The translations under genes were made by a program, and so were the position numbers. The notes below the pieces were generated by a model that saw only the letters and a list, made by a program, of their open reading frames with translations, was not told where the DNA came from and did not search any database. A stretch of DNA of 17,249 nucleotides from Gemmatimonadota bacterium (GTDB taxonomy: Bacteria > Gemmatimonadota > Gemmatimonadetes > Gemmatimonadales > Gemmatimonadaceae): the NCBI GenBank assembly GCA_028287225.1, contig JAQBPZ010000218.1, positions 1 to 17,249 of the forward strand. The letters are read 5' to 3'. Positions 1 through 10,373 of the stretch are shown here, in pieces; the stretch's first letter is position 1; each line of letters starts with the position of its first letter.

Positions 1-686
1 AGCCGACGACGATCAACAACGTCGAGACGCTCGTGGCGGTGCCGCACATCCTGAACAACGGCGCGGAGTGGTACAAGAAGTTCGGCCGTGCGGACAACCC
101 CAGGAGCACGGGGACCAAGCTGTTCTCCGTGTGCGGCAACGTGCAGCGGCCGGGCAACTACGAGGTGACGCTCGGCTTTCCGTTCAAGGACTTCCTGTAC
201 GACCTCTGCGGCGGGCCGCTGCCCGGGCGGAAGTTCCGCGCGATCATCCCGGGTGGCATCTCCGTGCCCATCCAGACGGTGGACGAGGCGGAAGCGACGC
301 TGATGGACTACGAGGGCTTCGTGGCGCAGGGCTCCATGCTCGGCTCGGGCGGCGTCATCATCATCGACGACGCGCAGAACCTGGTGAAGCAGATCGCGCG
401 GGCCGCGCGGTTCTTCGCCCACGAGAGCTGCGCGCAGTGCACCCAGTGCCGCGAGGGCACGGCATGGACGACAAAGATCCTCGAGCGCATCGTCGCGGGC
501 GAAGGGTCTCACGAGGACCTGGACACGCTGCTGGAGATCGGGGAGAACATGACCGGCAAGACCATCTGCGTGCTCAGCGACTCGTGCGCGACGCCGGTGA
601 AGTCGGGGCTCGACAAGTTCCGTGGTGATTTCGAAGCGCTGATCAAGCAGAAGAGGGTCCACATGGTGCCGGCGCAGGTGGCCTGA
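1..686 (+). CDS. nuoF: NADH-quinone oxidoreductase subunit F, 3' part (gene truncated by window edge)
   Basis: This is the C-terminal part of the peripheral-arm subunit of complex I that binds NADH and FMN and passes electrons to the Fe-S chain. The reading frame is open from base 3, where the residues PTTINNVETL match a conserved NuoF stretch, so the real start lies upstream; the GTG at 33 is internal. The FMN/NADH-binding Rossmann part is missing from the window. The SLBB-like middle and the C-terminal 4Fe-4S (N3) domain are present. The N3 ligands are Cys codons at 429, 438, 447 and 567, giving CxxCxxC then 39 residues then Cys, within ESCAQCTQCREGTAW. The stop TGA (684-686) shares its A with the nuoG ATG, so translation is probably coupled. 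nuoE would be expected upstream. Identity is very secure. Confidence 0.97.
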   Translation, partial: PTTINNVETLVAVPHILNNGAEWYKKFGRADNPRSTGTKLFSVCGNVQRPGNYEVTLGFPFKDFLYDLCGGPLPGRKFRAIIPGGISVPIQTVDEAEATLMDYEGFVAQGSMLGSGGVIIIDDAQNLVKQIARAARFFAHESCAQCTQCREGTAWTTKILERIVAGEGSHEDLDTLLEIGENMTGKTICVLSDSCATPVKSGLDKFRGDFEALIKQKRVHMVPAQVA

Positions 687-2254
687 TGGCGGACGTGAAG
701 ATGGTGAACCTGACGATCGAGGGGCGCGCGGTCTCCGTGCCCGACGGCACCTCGATCCTCGAGGCGGCGAAGTACGCGGGCGTGCTCATCCCGCACTACT
801 GCTACCACCCGGGCCTCCCGGTGGCGGGCGTCTGCCGGATGTGCCTCGTGGAGGTGGAGAAGGCCCCGAAGCTGGCTCCCTCCTGCGCCACGCAGGCAAT
901 GGAAGGGCAGGTGGTGCACGTCCATTCGGAGAAGGCGCTCGAGGCCCGCAAGGGCGTGCTCGAGATGCTGCTCATCAACCACCCGCTCGACTGCCCGATC
1001 TGCGACCAGGCGGGCGAGTGCGAGCTCCAGGACTACACCTTCCAGGAAGGCCGCGCCGAGGGCCGCTACCGCGACCCCAAGCGCTTCAACCCGGTGGAGG
1101 ACTTCGGCGGCGACGTGGTCTACGTGGCCAACCGCTGCATCCTGTGCACGCGCTGCGTCCGCTTCATGGACGACGTCGCGCATGACCCGGTGCTGAGCGT
1201 GGCGGAGCGCGGCGACCGTGCCCTGATCGGCAAGTTCGAGGGGCAGGATCTCACGCACGCGTGGGCCGGCAACGTGATCGACCTGTGCCCGGTCGGCGCG
1301 CTGCTCAGCAAGGACTCGCTGAACAAGGCGCGCGCCTGGGAGATGGACCGCGCCGCGTCGGTGTGCCCGAACTGCTCCCAGGGCTGCAACATGATCGTGG
1401 AGACGCGCGACAATCAGGTGGTGCGCCTGCGTCCGCGGCCCAACCAGGCGGTGAACGAGTACTTCATGTGCGACCACGGCCGCCTCAACTATCGCTGGAT
1501 GAACCGGCAGGACCGGGTCTCCACGCCGATGGTGCGGCAGAACGGCGTGCTGGCGTCGGCCGACTGGGAAGTGGCCCTGCGGGCGGCCGCCACCCTGCTG
1601 GCCGGCAAGAAGACCTTCGTGCTGGCGTCGCCGATGCTCTCCAACGAGGCGCTCTTCCTCCTCGGCAAGCTCGTGGACCGCACCGGGGGCAACGGCGCGT
1701 TCCGCGTGAACCAGGGCGAGGAGGCGCCGCTGCCCGGGGTCGAGGACCTCGCGCTGCGGCCCGACCGTGCGGCCAACGTGCGCGGCGCGGAGCTGGCCGG
1801 CTTCACGCGCAGCGAGGCCCCGCTCGCGGGCCTCAAGGCCGGTGACGTGCTGGTCGTCGCCGACGAGGAGCTGGCCGGCATGGACGTGGCCGACGTCGCG
1901 CGCGCCGGCGCGGTGATCGTGATCGGCACCACGCTGCCGGTCTGGGCGCGGCACAGCGCCGCGATCGTCCTGCCCATCGCCAACATGGTGGAGGAGGACG
2001 GCACCTTCACGAACCTGCGCGGCCGCGTGCAGCGGTTCCTGCAGGCCAAGGCGGCCCCGGGCATCGCGCGCCCCAGCTTCTTCGTGGTCGGCGACCTGCT
2101 GGCCGCCATGGGAGAGGGGCAGGGCTACTGGACCGCATCGGCGGCGTTCGACGCGCTGGCCGCGGCGAAGCCGGCCTTCGCCGGCATGTCCTACGACACG
2201 CTCGGGCTCAAGGGCTCCGTGGCCGCGGACGTGATGGCGGGAGCGGGCGCATGA
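686..2254 (+). CDS. nuoG: NADH-quinone oxidoreductase subunit G, compact form
   Basis: Large Fe-S subunit of the complex I peripheral arm, carrying electrons from NuoF towards NuoI. The 522 residues show, in order: a 2Fe-2S ferredoxin domain (N1b; Cys39, 50, 53, 67), the His-Cys3 4Fe-4S motif (N4-type/N5 region; His99, Cys103, 106, 112 in HPLDCPICDQAGEC), a second 4Fe-4S set (Cys151, 154, 157, 201), and a molybdopterin-type Fe4S4 domain with four Cys (227, 230, 234, 262) that match the N7 site seen in only some bacteria. After that the molybdopterin-oxidoreductase-like body is much reduced: about 260 residues remain, against several hundred in E. coli (908 aa total) or Thermus (783 aa). A C-terminal stretch around LPIANMVEEDGTFTNLRGR is kept. 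The ATG overlaps the nuoF stop by one base, and the 3' end overlaps nuoH by four. The protein could be listed simply as a 2Fe-2S/4Fe-4S protein, but operon position makes NuoG secure. Confidence 0.95.
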   Translation: MADVKMVNLTIEGRAVSVPDGTSILEAAKYAGVLIPHYCYHPGLPVAGVCRMCLVEVEKAPKLAPSCATQAMEGQVVHVHSEKALEARKGVLEMLLINHPLDCPICDQAGECELQDYTFQEGRAEGRYRDPKRFNPVEDFGGDVVYVANRCILCTRCVRFMDDVAHDPVLSVAERGDRALIGKFEGQDLTHAWAGNVIDLCPVGALLSKDSLNKARAWEMDRAASVCPNCSQGCNMIVETRDNQVVRLRPRPNQAVNEYFMCDHGRLNYRWMNRQDRVSTPMVRQNGVLASADWEVALRAAATLLAGKKTFVLASPMLSNEALFLLGKLVDRTGGNGAFRVNQGEEAPLPGVEDLALRPDRAANVRGAELAGFTRSEAPLAGLKAGDVLVVADEELAGMDVADVARAGAVIVIGTTLPVWARHSAAIVLPIANMVEEDGTFTNLRGRVQRFLQAKAAPGIARPSFFVVGDLLAAMGEGQGYWTASAAFDALAAAKPAFAGMSYDTLGLKGSVAADVMAGAGA

Positions 2255-3534
2255 CGCACATCGCAGCGCTGCTCCAGATCGCCGGGCCGACCACCGAGCC
2301 CGGCTTCGGCTTCTGGTTCCTGATGACCGTGGTCAAGCTGGTCGCGATCTTCACCGTCTACATGCTGGGCGCCGCGCTCCTGACGCTGGCCGAGCGCAAG
2401 ATCTCGGCGTGGATCCAGGACCGTCATGGCCCCAACCGCGTCGGCAAGGGCTGGCTGCAGCCGATCGCCGACGGGGTGAAGAACTTCGTGAAGGAAGAGA
2501 CGTACCCGAGCGCGGCCAACCTGCCGATCTTCATCCTGGCGCCGGTGGTCTCGTTCATCCCCGCGCTGGTGACCTGGGCGGTGATCCCGTTCGCGGCGCC
2601 GTGGGGCTCGCGCTGGGGCATCATCGAGATGGTGCTGGCGCCGGTGCCGATGGGGTTCCTGTTCATCCTCGCGCTGTCGTCGCTCGGCGTCTACGGCATC
2701 GTGCTCGCCGGATGGTCGTCGAACAACAAGTACGCGATGCTCGGCGGCATCCGCTCCACGGCGCAGATGATCTCCTACGAGATCGCGCTCGGGATGAGCA
2801 CGATTCCCGTGCTGCTCCTGGCGGGCAACGTGACGCTCAGCCGCATCGTGAGCCAGCAGGCGTTCGGCACCTGGAACGTGCTCAACCTCACGATCGCGTT
2901 CTTCATCTTCCTCGTCGCATCGTTCGCGGAGACCAACCGTCTCCCCTTCGACCTGCCCGAGGCGGAGTCCGAGCTCGTCACCGGATACCACACCGAGTAC
3001 AGCGCGATGAAGTTCTCGCTGTTCTTCATCGCCGAGTACTGCAACATGATCACGGTGAGCGCGCTCATGGCGACGCTCTTCTTCGGCGGCTGGGACATCC
3101 CGTTCACGCTGTGGGACAACCTCGCGCCGCACACCGGGCTCAAGACGCTGCTCACGCTCGGCTGCTTCGCGACCAAGGTGCTGTTCTTCCTGTTCCTCTT
3201 CATGTGGATCCGCTGGACGCTGCCGCGCTTCCGCTACGACCAGCTGATGGCGCTGGGCTGGAAGTTCATGCTGCCGCTGGCCCTCGCGTACATCGTGTGC
3301 ACCGCCACCCTGATCGTGACGCTCGACGCCCTCGGCTTCGCGCAGGGCTCGGTGCCGTTCCACCTCGGCCTCATCATGTTCAACCTGGCGGCCGTGGTGA
3401 TCCTGTTCATGATCGTCGATCGCGGACGCGTGATCAGCCCCGCCTCGTCGCGGCTCAACCGCCGCGACATCGACAAGCTGCGCGCCGTCAGCGCGCCGCA
3501 TCGCCCCACGCTGCTTCCCGAGTCCGGAGACTGA
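2251..3534 (+). CDS. nuoH: NADH-quinone oxidoreductase subunit H
   Basis: Membrane subunit at the junction of the two complex I arms; it forms most of the quinone-binding chamber and the first part of the proton path. Family signatures are LAERKISAWIQDRHGPNRVG (residues 46-65), the acidic loop SFAETNRLPFDLPEAESEL (224-242), and RWTLPRFRYDQLM (321-333). The protein is 427 residues, against about 325 in E. coli. The usual end of the family falls near residue 355. Beyond it lies another hydrophobic segment (about 369-389) and a polar, basic tail to the C-terminus. The ATG at 2251 overlaps the nuoG stop as ATGA and has a CGGGAG ribosome site at 2238-2243, seven bases upstream. The stop overlaps the nuoI ATG by one base. 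Identity is secure; the role of the extra segment is unknown. Confidence 0.97.
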   Translation: MTHIAALLQIAGPTTEPGFGFWFLMTVVKLVAIFTVYMLGAALLTLAERKISAWIQDRHGPNRVGKGWLQPIADGVKNFVKEETYPSAANLPIFILAPVVSFIPALVTWAVIPFAAPWGSRWGIIEMVLAPVPMGFLFILALSSLGVYGIVLAGWSSNNKYAMLGGIRSTAQMISYEIALGMSTIPVLLLAGNVTLSRIVSQQAFGTWNVLNLTIAFFIFLVASFAETNRLPFDLPEAESELVTGYHTEYSAMKFSLFFIAEYCNMITVSALMATLFFGGWDIPFTLWDNLAPHTGLKTLLTLGCFATKVLFFLFLFMWIRWTLPRFRYDQLMALGWKFMLPLALAYIVCTATLIVTLDALGFAQGSVPFHLGLIMFNLAAVVILFMIVDRGRVISPASSRLNRRDIDKLRAVSAPHRPTLLPESGD

Positions 3535-4031
3535 TGTCCATCGGCGTAAAGGTCGTCGATCGCCCGATCGGCCAGACGAGCTACGTGCGCGCCACGCTCA
3601 CCGGCATGGCGCACACCCTCAAGCACCTGCTCAACCCGGAGCAGGTGACGACGCAGTATCCGGAGGAGAAGGAGTCGCTCTCCAAGCGGTGGCGCGGCAC
3701 GCATCGCATGCTCACCACCGAGGACGGCAAGGCGAAGTGCGTCGCCTGCGGCCTCTGCCCCACGGTGTGCCCCTCCAACTGCATCAAGCTCGTGCCGGGC
3801 GAGGACGAGCAGGGCAACCGCTATCCGCTGGTGTTCGAGATCGACGAGTTCCGCTGCATCTTCTGCGGCTACTGCCAGGAAGTCTGCCCGGAAGAGGCCA
3901 TTCACGTGGGCCGGCACTACGAGAACGCGGAATACAGCCGCGAGGGGATGGTCTACGACCTCGAGCGCCTGATGGCCCAGACGCACCCCGTGTGCGAGAT
4001 GTGGGATCCCGCCGACCCGAAGGGGGAATGA
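3534..4031 (+). CDS. nuoI: NADH-quinone oxidoreductase subunit I (2x4Fe-4S ferredoxin-like)
   Basis: This 165-residue subunit carries clusters N6a and N6b, relaying electrons from NuoG to the terminal cluster N2 near quinone. Two CxxCxxCxxxCP motifs are visible: Cys69, 72, 75, 79 and Cys108, 111, 114, 118. The frame stays open far upstream inside nuoH, so an automatic longest-ORF call would start near 2409 and be wrong. The true start is the ATG at 3534, which shares its A with the nuoH stop (TGATG) and follows a GGAG ribosome site at 3526-3529. The residues after it (MSIGVKVVDR...) lead into a NuoI-like amphipathic N-terminus. The end overlaps nuoJ by 1 or 4 bases, depending on which ATG nuoJ uses. 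Confidence 0.96.
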   Translation: MSIGVKVVDRPIGQTSYVRATLTGMAHTLKHLLNPEQVTTQYPEEKESLSKRWRGTHRMLTTEDGKAKCVACGLCPTVCPSNCIKLVPGEDEQGNRYPLVFEIDEFRCIFCGYCQEVCPEEAIHVGRHYENAEYSREGMVYDLERLMAQTHPVCEMWDPADPKGE

Positions 4032-4588
4032 TGGGGCACAACGAGCTCCCGCTGTTCTACGTCTTCCACTTCTACTTCTTCGGCATCGTGGCGATCGTCT
4101 CGGCGGTCGCCTTCGTGACGCGGAAGAGCCCCGTGGCGGCCGCGCTCTGGCTCGTGACCACCATGTTCAGCCTCGCCGCGCTCTACGTGCTGCTCGACGC
4201 CCACTTCATCGGCGCCATGCAGGTGCTGGTGTATGCCGGCGCGATCATGGTGGTGTTCCTGTTCGTGATCATGCTGCTCAACCTGGGCCACGCGAGCGAG
4301 CTGGCGGACGGGCGCGGCATGTGGTGGAAGCTCGCCGCCGGCGCCGTGGGGCTGGCGCTGCTGGCGCAGGTGTTCGCGCTCACCCGGGCGCGCCTGCCGG
4401 AGGCGCTGATGCTGCCGGAGAACGCCCTGGCGGACCAGGTGGCGCGTACGGGCGCCATCGCCCCGCTCGCCGGCCCGCTCTTCCACGAGTACCTGCTGGC
4501 CTTCGAGGTGACGAGCGTGCTGCTCCTCGCCGCCGTCGTGGGCGCCGTGGTCCTGGGCAAGCGCAAGGAGCGTGAGCATGCTCGCTGA
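4031..4588 (+). CDS. nuoJ: NADH-quinone oxidoreductase subunit J
   Basis: Small membrane subunit of complex I next to NuoH and NuoK; its third helix carries the pi-bulge region tied to coupling in the family. The 185 residues show about five membrane segments (12-30, 36-55, 60-84, 98-118, 153-176). Signatures are VLVYAGAIMVVFLFVIMLLN (66-85, with the conserved Tyr68) and the C-terminal YLLAFEVTSVLLLAAVVGAV (154-173). Two ATGs lie in tandem at 4028 and 4031. The second is chosen because it leaves a workable gap from the GGGGG run (4022-4026); starting at 4028 would add one Met and give an ATGA overlap with nuoI. The 3' end overlaps nuoK by 11 bases. The C-terminus is short and basic (GKRKEREHAR). 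Confidence 0.95.
   Translation: MGHNELPLFYVFHFYFFGIVAIVSAVAFVTRKSPVAAALWLVTTMFSLAALYVLLDAHFIGAMQVLVYAGAIMVVFLFVIMLLNLGHASELADGRGMWWKLAAGAVGLALLAQVFALTRARLPEALMLPENALADQVARTGAIAPLAGPLFHEYLLAFEVTSVLLLAAVVGAVVLGKRKEREHAR
4565..4570 (+). promoter_or_regulatory. Ribosome binding site that fixes the nuoK start
   Basis: AAGGAG lies seven bases before the ATG at 4578 but only one base before the upstream in-frame GTG at 4572. This spacing favours the ATG as the nuoK start. The site lies inside the end of nuoJ. Confidence 0.75.
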
Positions 4589-4870
4589 ATCGCTGTTCTT
4601 CAGTGCGGTCCTCTTCACCATCGGCGTGGTGGGCGTGCTCACCCGCCGCAACGCGATCATCATCTTCATGTGCGTGGAGCTGATGCTCAACGCCGTGAAC
4701 CTCACCTTCGTCGCCTTCGCGCAGGTCTACGGCGCGGCGGGGCAGGTGTTCGTCTTCTTCGTCATGACGGTGGCCGCCGCCGAGGCGGCGGTGGGGCTGG
4801 CGATCATCATCGCCCTCTTCCGCCACCGCCAGACGGTCAACCTGTCGAACATCAATCTCCTGAAGGGATG

Positions 4871-4871
<1 letters not shown>
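4578..4871 (+). CDS. nuoK: NADH-quinone oxidoreductase subunit K
   Basis: Small three-helix membrane subunit of complex I, related to MrpC of Na+/H+ antiporters, and part of the central proton-transfer axis. The 97 residues (E. coli NuoK has 100) carry the two conserved membrane glutamates: Glu34 in MCVELMLNAVNL and Glu69 in AAAEAAVGLAI. The ATG at 4578 is preferred over an in-frame GTG at 4572 because the AAGGAG at 4565-4570 is well spaced only for the ATG. The gene begins inside nuoJ (11-base overlap), and its stop overlaps the nuoL start. The GC-rich inverted repeat near 4774-4791 is explained by Ala/Gly codons and is not treated as a signal. Confidence 0.96.
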
Positions 4872-7132
<2,261 letters not shown>

Positions 7133-7136
7133 CGAC

Positions 7137-8747
7137 ATGCGCGAGTTCTTGCTTTCGGTCGCTTACGACCGCTGGATCCTTCCCGCGCTGCTCGCCCTTC
7201 CGCTCCTGGGCGCCGCGCTCGTGCTGATCGGCAACCGGACGAGCACCGAGGGCGACGACGAGGTCGCGACCGGCGCAGCCGACCGGCCCCGCCTCGTCGC
7301 GACCCTCGTGTTCGCCCTCGAGTTCGTGCTCTCGCTCGGCCTCTGGTGGTCGTTCGACGCCGGCCGGAGCGGCTGGCAGCAGCGCTTCGACATGCCGTGG
7401 ATCCCGTCGTGGGGCATTCGCTTCACCCTCGGGCTGGACGGCATCGCCCTGATGATGGTGCTGCTCACGACCTTCATCATGGTGCTCGCGTCGTTCGGCA
7501 GCTGGACGTCCGTGCGCCAGAAGGCCGCGCCGTACTACGCGCTGCTGCTGGTGCTCACCACCGGCATGCTCGGCGTGTTCATGTCGCTGGACCTGTTCCT
7601 CTTCTACATGATGTGGGAGATCATGCTGGTCCCGATGTACTTCATCGTCGGGATCTGGGGCGGACAGCGGCGCATCTACGCGAGCCTCAAGTTCTTCATC
7701 TACACCATGGTCGGCTCGCTGCTGATGCTCGTGGCCATCGTGTACCTCGGCCTTCAGGCGCAGCACGAGGTCACGCTCCATGGCATGCGGCAGGTGGTGC
7801 CGGACTTCTCGTACGACACCATCATGGCGACGGCGCGCGTCACGCCGCATGCCGCGCTCTGGCTGTTCGGCGCCTTCTTCCTGGCGTTCGCCGTGAAGGT
7901 CCCGATGTTCCCCTTCCACACCTGGCTGCCGGATGCCCACGTGGAGGCCCCGACCGCCGGCTCCGTGGTGCTCGCGGCGATCATGCTGAAGCTCGGGACC
8001 TTCGGATTCCTGCGCCTGGCCGTTCCGCTGTTCCCGGGCGCGGCGATGAACCCCACGGTCCGCACCATCATCCTCACGCTCGCCGTGATCGGGATCGTCT
8101 ATGGTGCGCTGGTGTCGCTGGTGCAGCCGGACTTCAAGAAGCTCGTGGCGTACAGCTCGGTCAGCCACCTCGGCTTCGTGATGCTCGGCATCTTCGCGCT
8201 CACCGTGCAGAGCGTGCAGGGTGCCCTCATGGTGATGATCAACCACGGTCTCTCCACCGGCGCGCTGTTCTTCCTGATCGGCATGATCTACGAGCGCCGG
8301 CACACGCGCCTCATCGCCGACTACGGCGGGCTGGCGCGGGTGGTCCCCATGTTCGCCGCGATGCTCACCTTCGTGACCTTCAGCTCCATCGCGGTGCCGG
8401 GGACCAACGGCTTCATCGGTGAGTTCCTGGTCCTGCTGGGCGCCTTCCGCACCTACCCGGTGCTCGCCGTGATCGCGGCCACGAGCGTCATCATCACCGC
8501 GGCGTACCTCCTCTGGGCCATCCAGCGCATCCTGTTCAATCCGCTCGACAAACCGGTGAATGAGCACGTGCCCGACCTGAACCGCCGCGAGCTGCTGCTC
8601 ATGGCGCCCTTGCTCGCCTGCATCATCTGGCTTGGCGTCTATCCGGCCCCGGTGCTGCGCCGCATGCAGCCGGCGGCCGAGCAGTTCGTCCGCATCGTGG
8701 AGACCCGCGCCGCCATGGCGACCGCCGACGCGCAGGGAGGCCGCTGA
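7137..8747 (+). CDS. nuoM: NADH-quinone oxidoreductase subunit M (antiporter-like)
   Basis: Second antiporter-like, proton-translocating membrane subunit of complex I, paralogous to NuoL and NuoN. The 536 residues carry the expected charged membrane residues: Glu161 in FYMMWEIMLVPMYFIVGIWG, Lys254 in FAVKVPMFPFHTWLPDAHVE, Lys285 in AAIMLKLGTFGFLR, and Glu429 in GTNGFIGEFLVLLGAF. The ATG at 7137 is chosen because MREFLLSVAYDRW is followed directly by the first membrane helix. The frame stays open back to a GTG at 7095, but that would overlap the conserved end of nuoL. No clear Shine-Dalgarno site precedes the ATG, so it may depend on ribosomes finishing nuoL four bases away. The stop overlaps the nuoN ATG by one base. 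Confidence 0.96.
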   Translation: MREFLLSVAYDRWILPALLALPLLGAALVLIGNRTSTEGDDEVATGAADRPRLVATLVFALEFVLSLGLWWSFDAGRSGWQQRFDMPWIPSWGIRFTLGLDGIALMMVLLTTFIMVLASFGSWTSVRQKAAPYYALLLVLTTGMLGVFMSLDLFLFYMMWEIMLVPMYFIVGIWGGQRRIYASLKFFIYTMVGSLLMLVAIVYLGLQAQHEVTLHGMRQVVPDFSYDTIMATARVTPHAALWLFGAFFLAFAVKVPMFPFHTWLPDAHVEAPTAGSVVLAAIMLKLGTFGFLRLAVPLFPGAAMNPTVRTIILTLAVIGIVYGALVSLVQPDFKKLVAYSSVSHLGFVMLGIFALTVQSVQGALMVMINHGLSTGALFFLIGMIYERRHTRLIADYGGLARVVPMFAAMLTFVTFSSIAVPGTNGFIGEFLVLLGAFRTYPVLAVIAATSVIITAAYLLWAIQRILFNPLDKPVNEHVPDLNRRELLLMAPLLACIIWLGVYPAPVLRRMQPAAEQFVRIVETRAAMATADAQGGR

Positions 8748-10306
8748 TGCGTCCCTTCTTCGACCTCTCCATCCCGTCGCATCTGTCCGCGGCGCTCGTG
8801 CCGGACCTGATCCTCATGGGCGGCGCGATGATCCTCCTGCTCGTCGCGGTCTGGCGCCGCGAGTCGAGTGAGCACCAGCGCTTCGTCGGGATGCTGTCCA
8901 TCGGCCTCTGCGTGGTGACGATGGCGGCGGTGTGGATCATGATGAACCGCCTTGGCACCGCGACCGACGGGCCGATCGCGGTGGACAACTTCCGGTGGAT
9001 GGCCGATCTCGTCATCCTCCTGGGCACCATCGCCGCGCTCGCGCTGGGCATCGACGACAACGACCGCTCCGGCACGACCACGGCCGAGACGCACGTGCTC
9101 ATCCTGCTCGCGTCCTCCGGCATGATGCTGCTCGCCGGCGCGCGCGACCTGATGATCGTCTTCCTCGGCATCGAGCTGATGTCGGTGGCGTCGTACGCGC
9201 TGGCGGGCATCAACCGGCGCAGCGAGCGCAGCGCCGAGGGCGCCCTCAAGTACTTCCTCCTGGGCGCCTTCTCCACGGCGTTCCTGCTGTACGGCATCGC
9301 GCTCGTCTACGGCGCCACCGGCACCACGGGGCTGCACGAGATCCGCATGCGGGTGCTCGAGCATGGGCTGTCCACGAGCCCGATCCTCCTGATCGGCATC
9401 GCGATGCTGCTCGTCGGCTTCGGGTTCAAGGTGTCCACCGTGCCGTTCCACATGTGGGCGCCGGACGTCTACGACGGCTCGCCGAATCCCGTGACCGCGT
9501 ACATGGCGGCCACGGTGAAGGCGGCCGCGTTCGTGGCCTTCCTGCGGGTGTGGCTGGAGGCCTTCCCGAGCGAGTTCGGCTCGTGGCACCGCGCGGTCGC
9601 CGGCCTCGCCATCGCGACGATGATCATCGGCAACGCGATCGGGCTGCAGCAGCGCAACCTCAAGCGGCTGCTCGCGTACTCCTCCATCGCGCACGCCGGC
9701 TCCATCCTGGTGGCGATCGCGGTCGGCACCACCCAGGGCGCGTCGGCCATGCTGTTCTATCTCCTGGCCTACACGCTGGCCACCTTCGGCGCCTTCGCGG
9801 TGATCATCGTGATGTCGCACGCGGACGCGCCGGTGATGACCGCCGATCTCAACGGCCTCTGGACCGTGCGCCCCTGGCTCGCCGTCGCGATGACGGTGTT
9901 CCTCCTGTCGCTCATGGGCTTCCCGATCGCCGGCGGCGCGGGCTTCCTGGCGAAGTGGTACATCGTCAACGCCGCTCTCCAGGCGCCCGCGCCGCAGTAC
10001 GCGCTGTCGATCGTGCTCGTGCTCACCACCGTCATCTCGGCCGGATACTATCTCTACGTCGTCATGCTGATGTTCATGCGTCCGCGCTCCCTGGACGCGC
10101 CGGCCGTGCCGGCGACGCGGTCGCTGACGCAGGCCGTCATGGTGGCATGCGCCGCACTGATCCTCGTGCTCGGCATCGCGCCGGACCTCGTGCTGCGCTA
10201 CGCCAACGTCGGCATCCCGTCCACGATGGTGCCGCGGGGCCCCCGGCCGGTCGGGACACCCGGCACCGGCCAGGCACCTCCGGCCGCGACGGCGCTCGCG
10301 CGCTGA
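8747..10306 (+). CDS. nuoN: NADH-quinone oxidoreductase subunit N (antiporter-like)
   Basis: Third antiporter-like proton-translocating subunit of complex I and the last gene of the nuo run. In its 519 residues the conserved charges are Glu143 (FLGIELMSVASYALAG), Lys228 (GFGFKVSTVPFHMWAPDVY), Lys258 (AATVKAAAFVAFLR) and Lys403 (GGAGFLAKWYIV). ATG 8747 shares its A with the nuoM stop and has GGGAGG at 8735-8740, six bases upstream. After the last membrane helix the protein ends in a Pro/Gly/Ala-rich tail of about 30 residues that looks poorly structured. A stem-loop follows 14 bases after the stop, consistent with the end of the nuo transcript or a processing point. Confidence 0.96.
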   Translation: MRPFFDLSIPSHLSAALVPDLILMGGAMILLLVAVWRRESSEHQRFVGMLSIGLCVVTMAAVWIMMNRLGTATDGPIAVDNFRWMADLVILLGTIAALALGIDDNDRSGTTTAETHVLILLASSGMMLLAGARDLMIVFLGIELMSVASYALAGINRRSERSAEGALKYFLLGAFSTAFLLYGIALVYGATGTTGLHEIRMRVLEHGLSTSPILLIGIAMLLVGFGFKVSTVPFHMWAPDVYDGSPNPVTAYMAATVKAAAFVAFLRVWLEAFPSEFGSWHRAVAGLAIATMIIGNAIGLQQRNLKRLLAYSSIAHAGSILVAIAVGTTQGASAMLFYLLAYTLATFGAFAVIIVMSHADAPVMTADLNGLWTVRPWLAVAMTVFLLSLMGFPIAGGAGFLAKWYIVNAALQAPAPQYALSIVLVLTTVISAGYYLYVVMLMFMRPRSLDAPAVPATRSLTQAVMVACAALILVLGIAPDLVLRYANVGIPSTMVPRGPRPVGTPGTGQAPPAATALAR

Positions 10307-10320
10307 CCTCTCCATTCACG

Positions 10321-10342
10321 CGGGGCCGCCAGCGCGGCCCCG
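10321..10342 (+). terminator. Stem-loop after nuoN, possible terminator without U-tract
   Basis: A perfect 9-bp stem, CGGGGCCGC (10321-10329) and GCGGCCCCG (10334-10342), encloses the four-base loop CAGC. It lies in the 67-base gap between nuoN and the phosphohexomutase gene. No T-run follows, so it is not a classic intrinsic terminator. It may slow polymerase, protect a 3' end or mark partial readthrough. An 8-base direct repeat CATTCACG flanks it (10313-10320 and 10348-10355). Nothing else was recognised in this gap. Confidence 0.45.
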
Positions 10343-10373
10343 ACGTGCATTCACGACCACGTTCCACGCACTC

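Noticed and set aside
2409..4031. Extended + strand frame of 540 codons ending with NuoI, which could suggest a fusion
   Set aside because: The upstream 375 codons are an out-of-frame reading of nuoH. The true NuoI begins at the ATG at 3534 next to a ribosome site.
4774..4791. 8-bp inverted repeat with a 2-base gap inside nuoK
   Set aside because: It is the direct result of Ala and Glu codons in the conserved AAAEAAVG segment; the loop is too short for a good hairpin.
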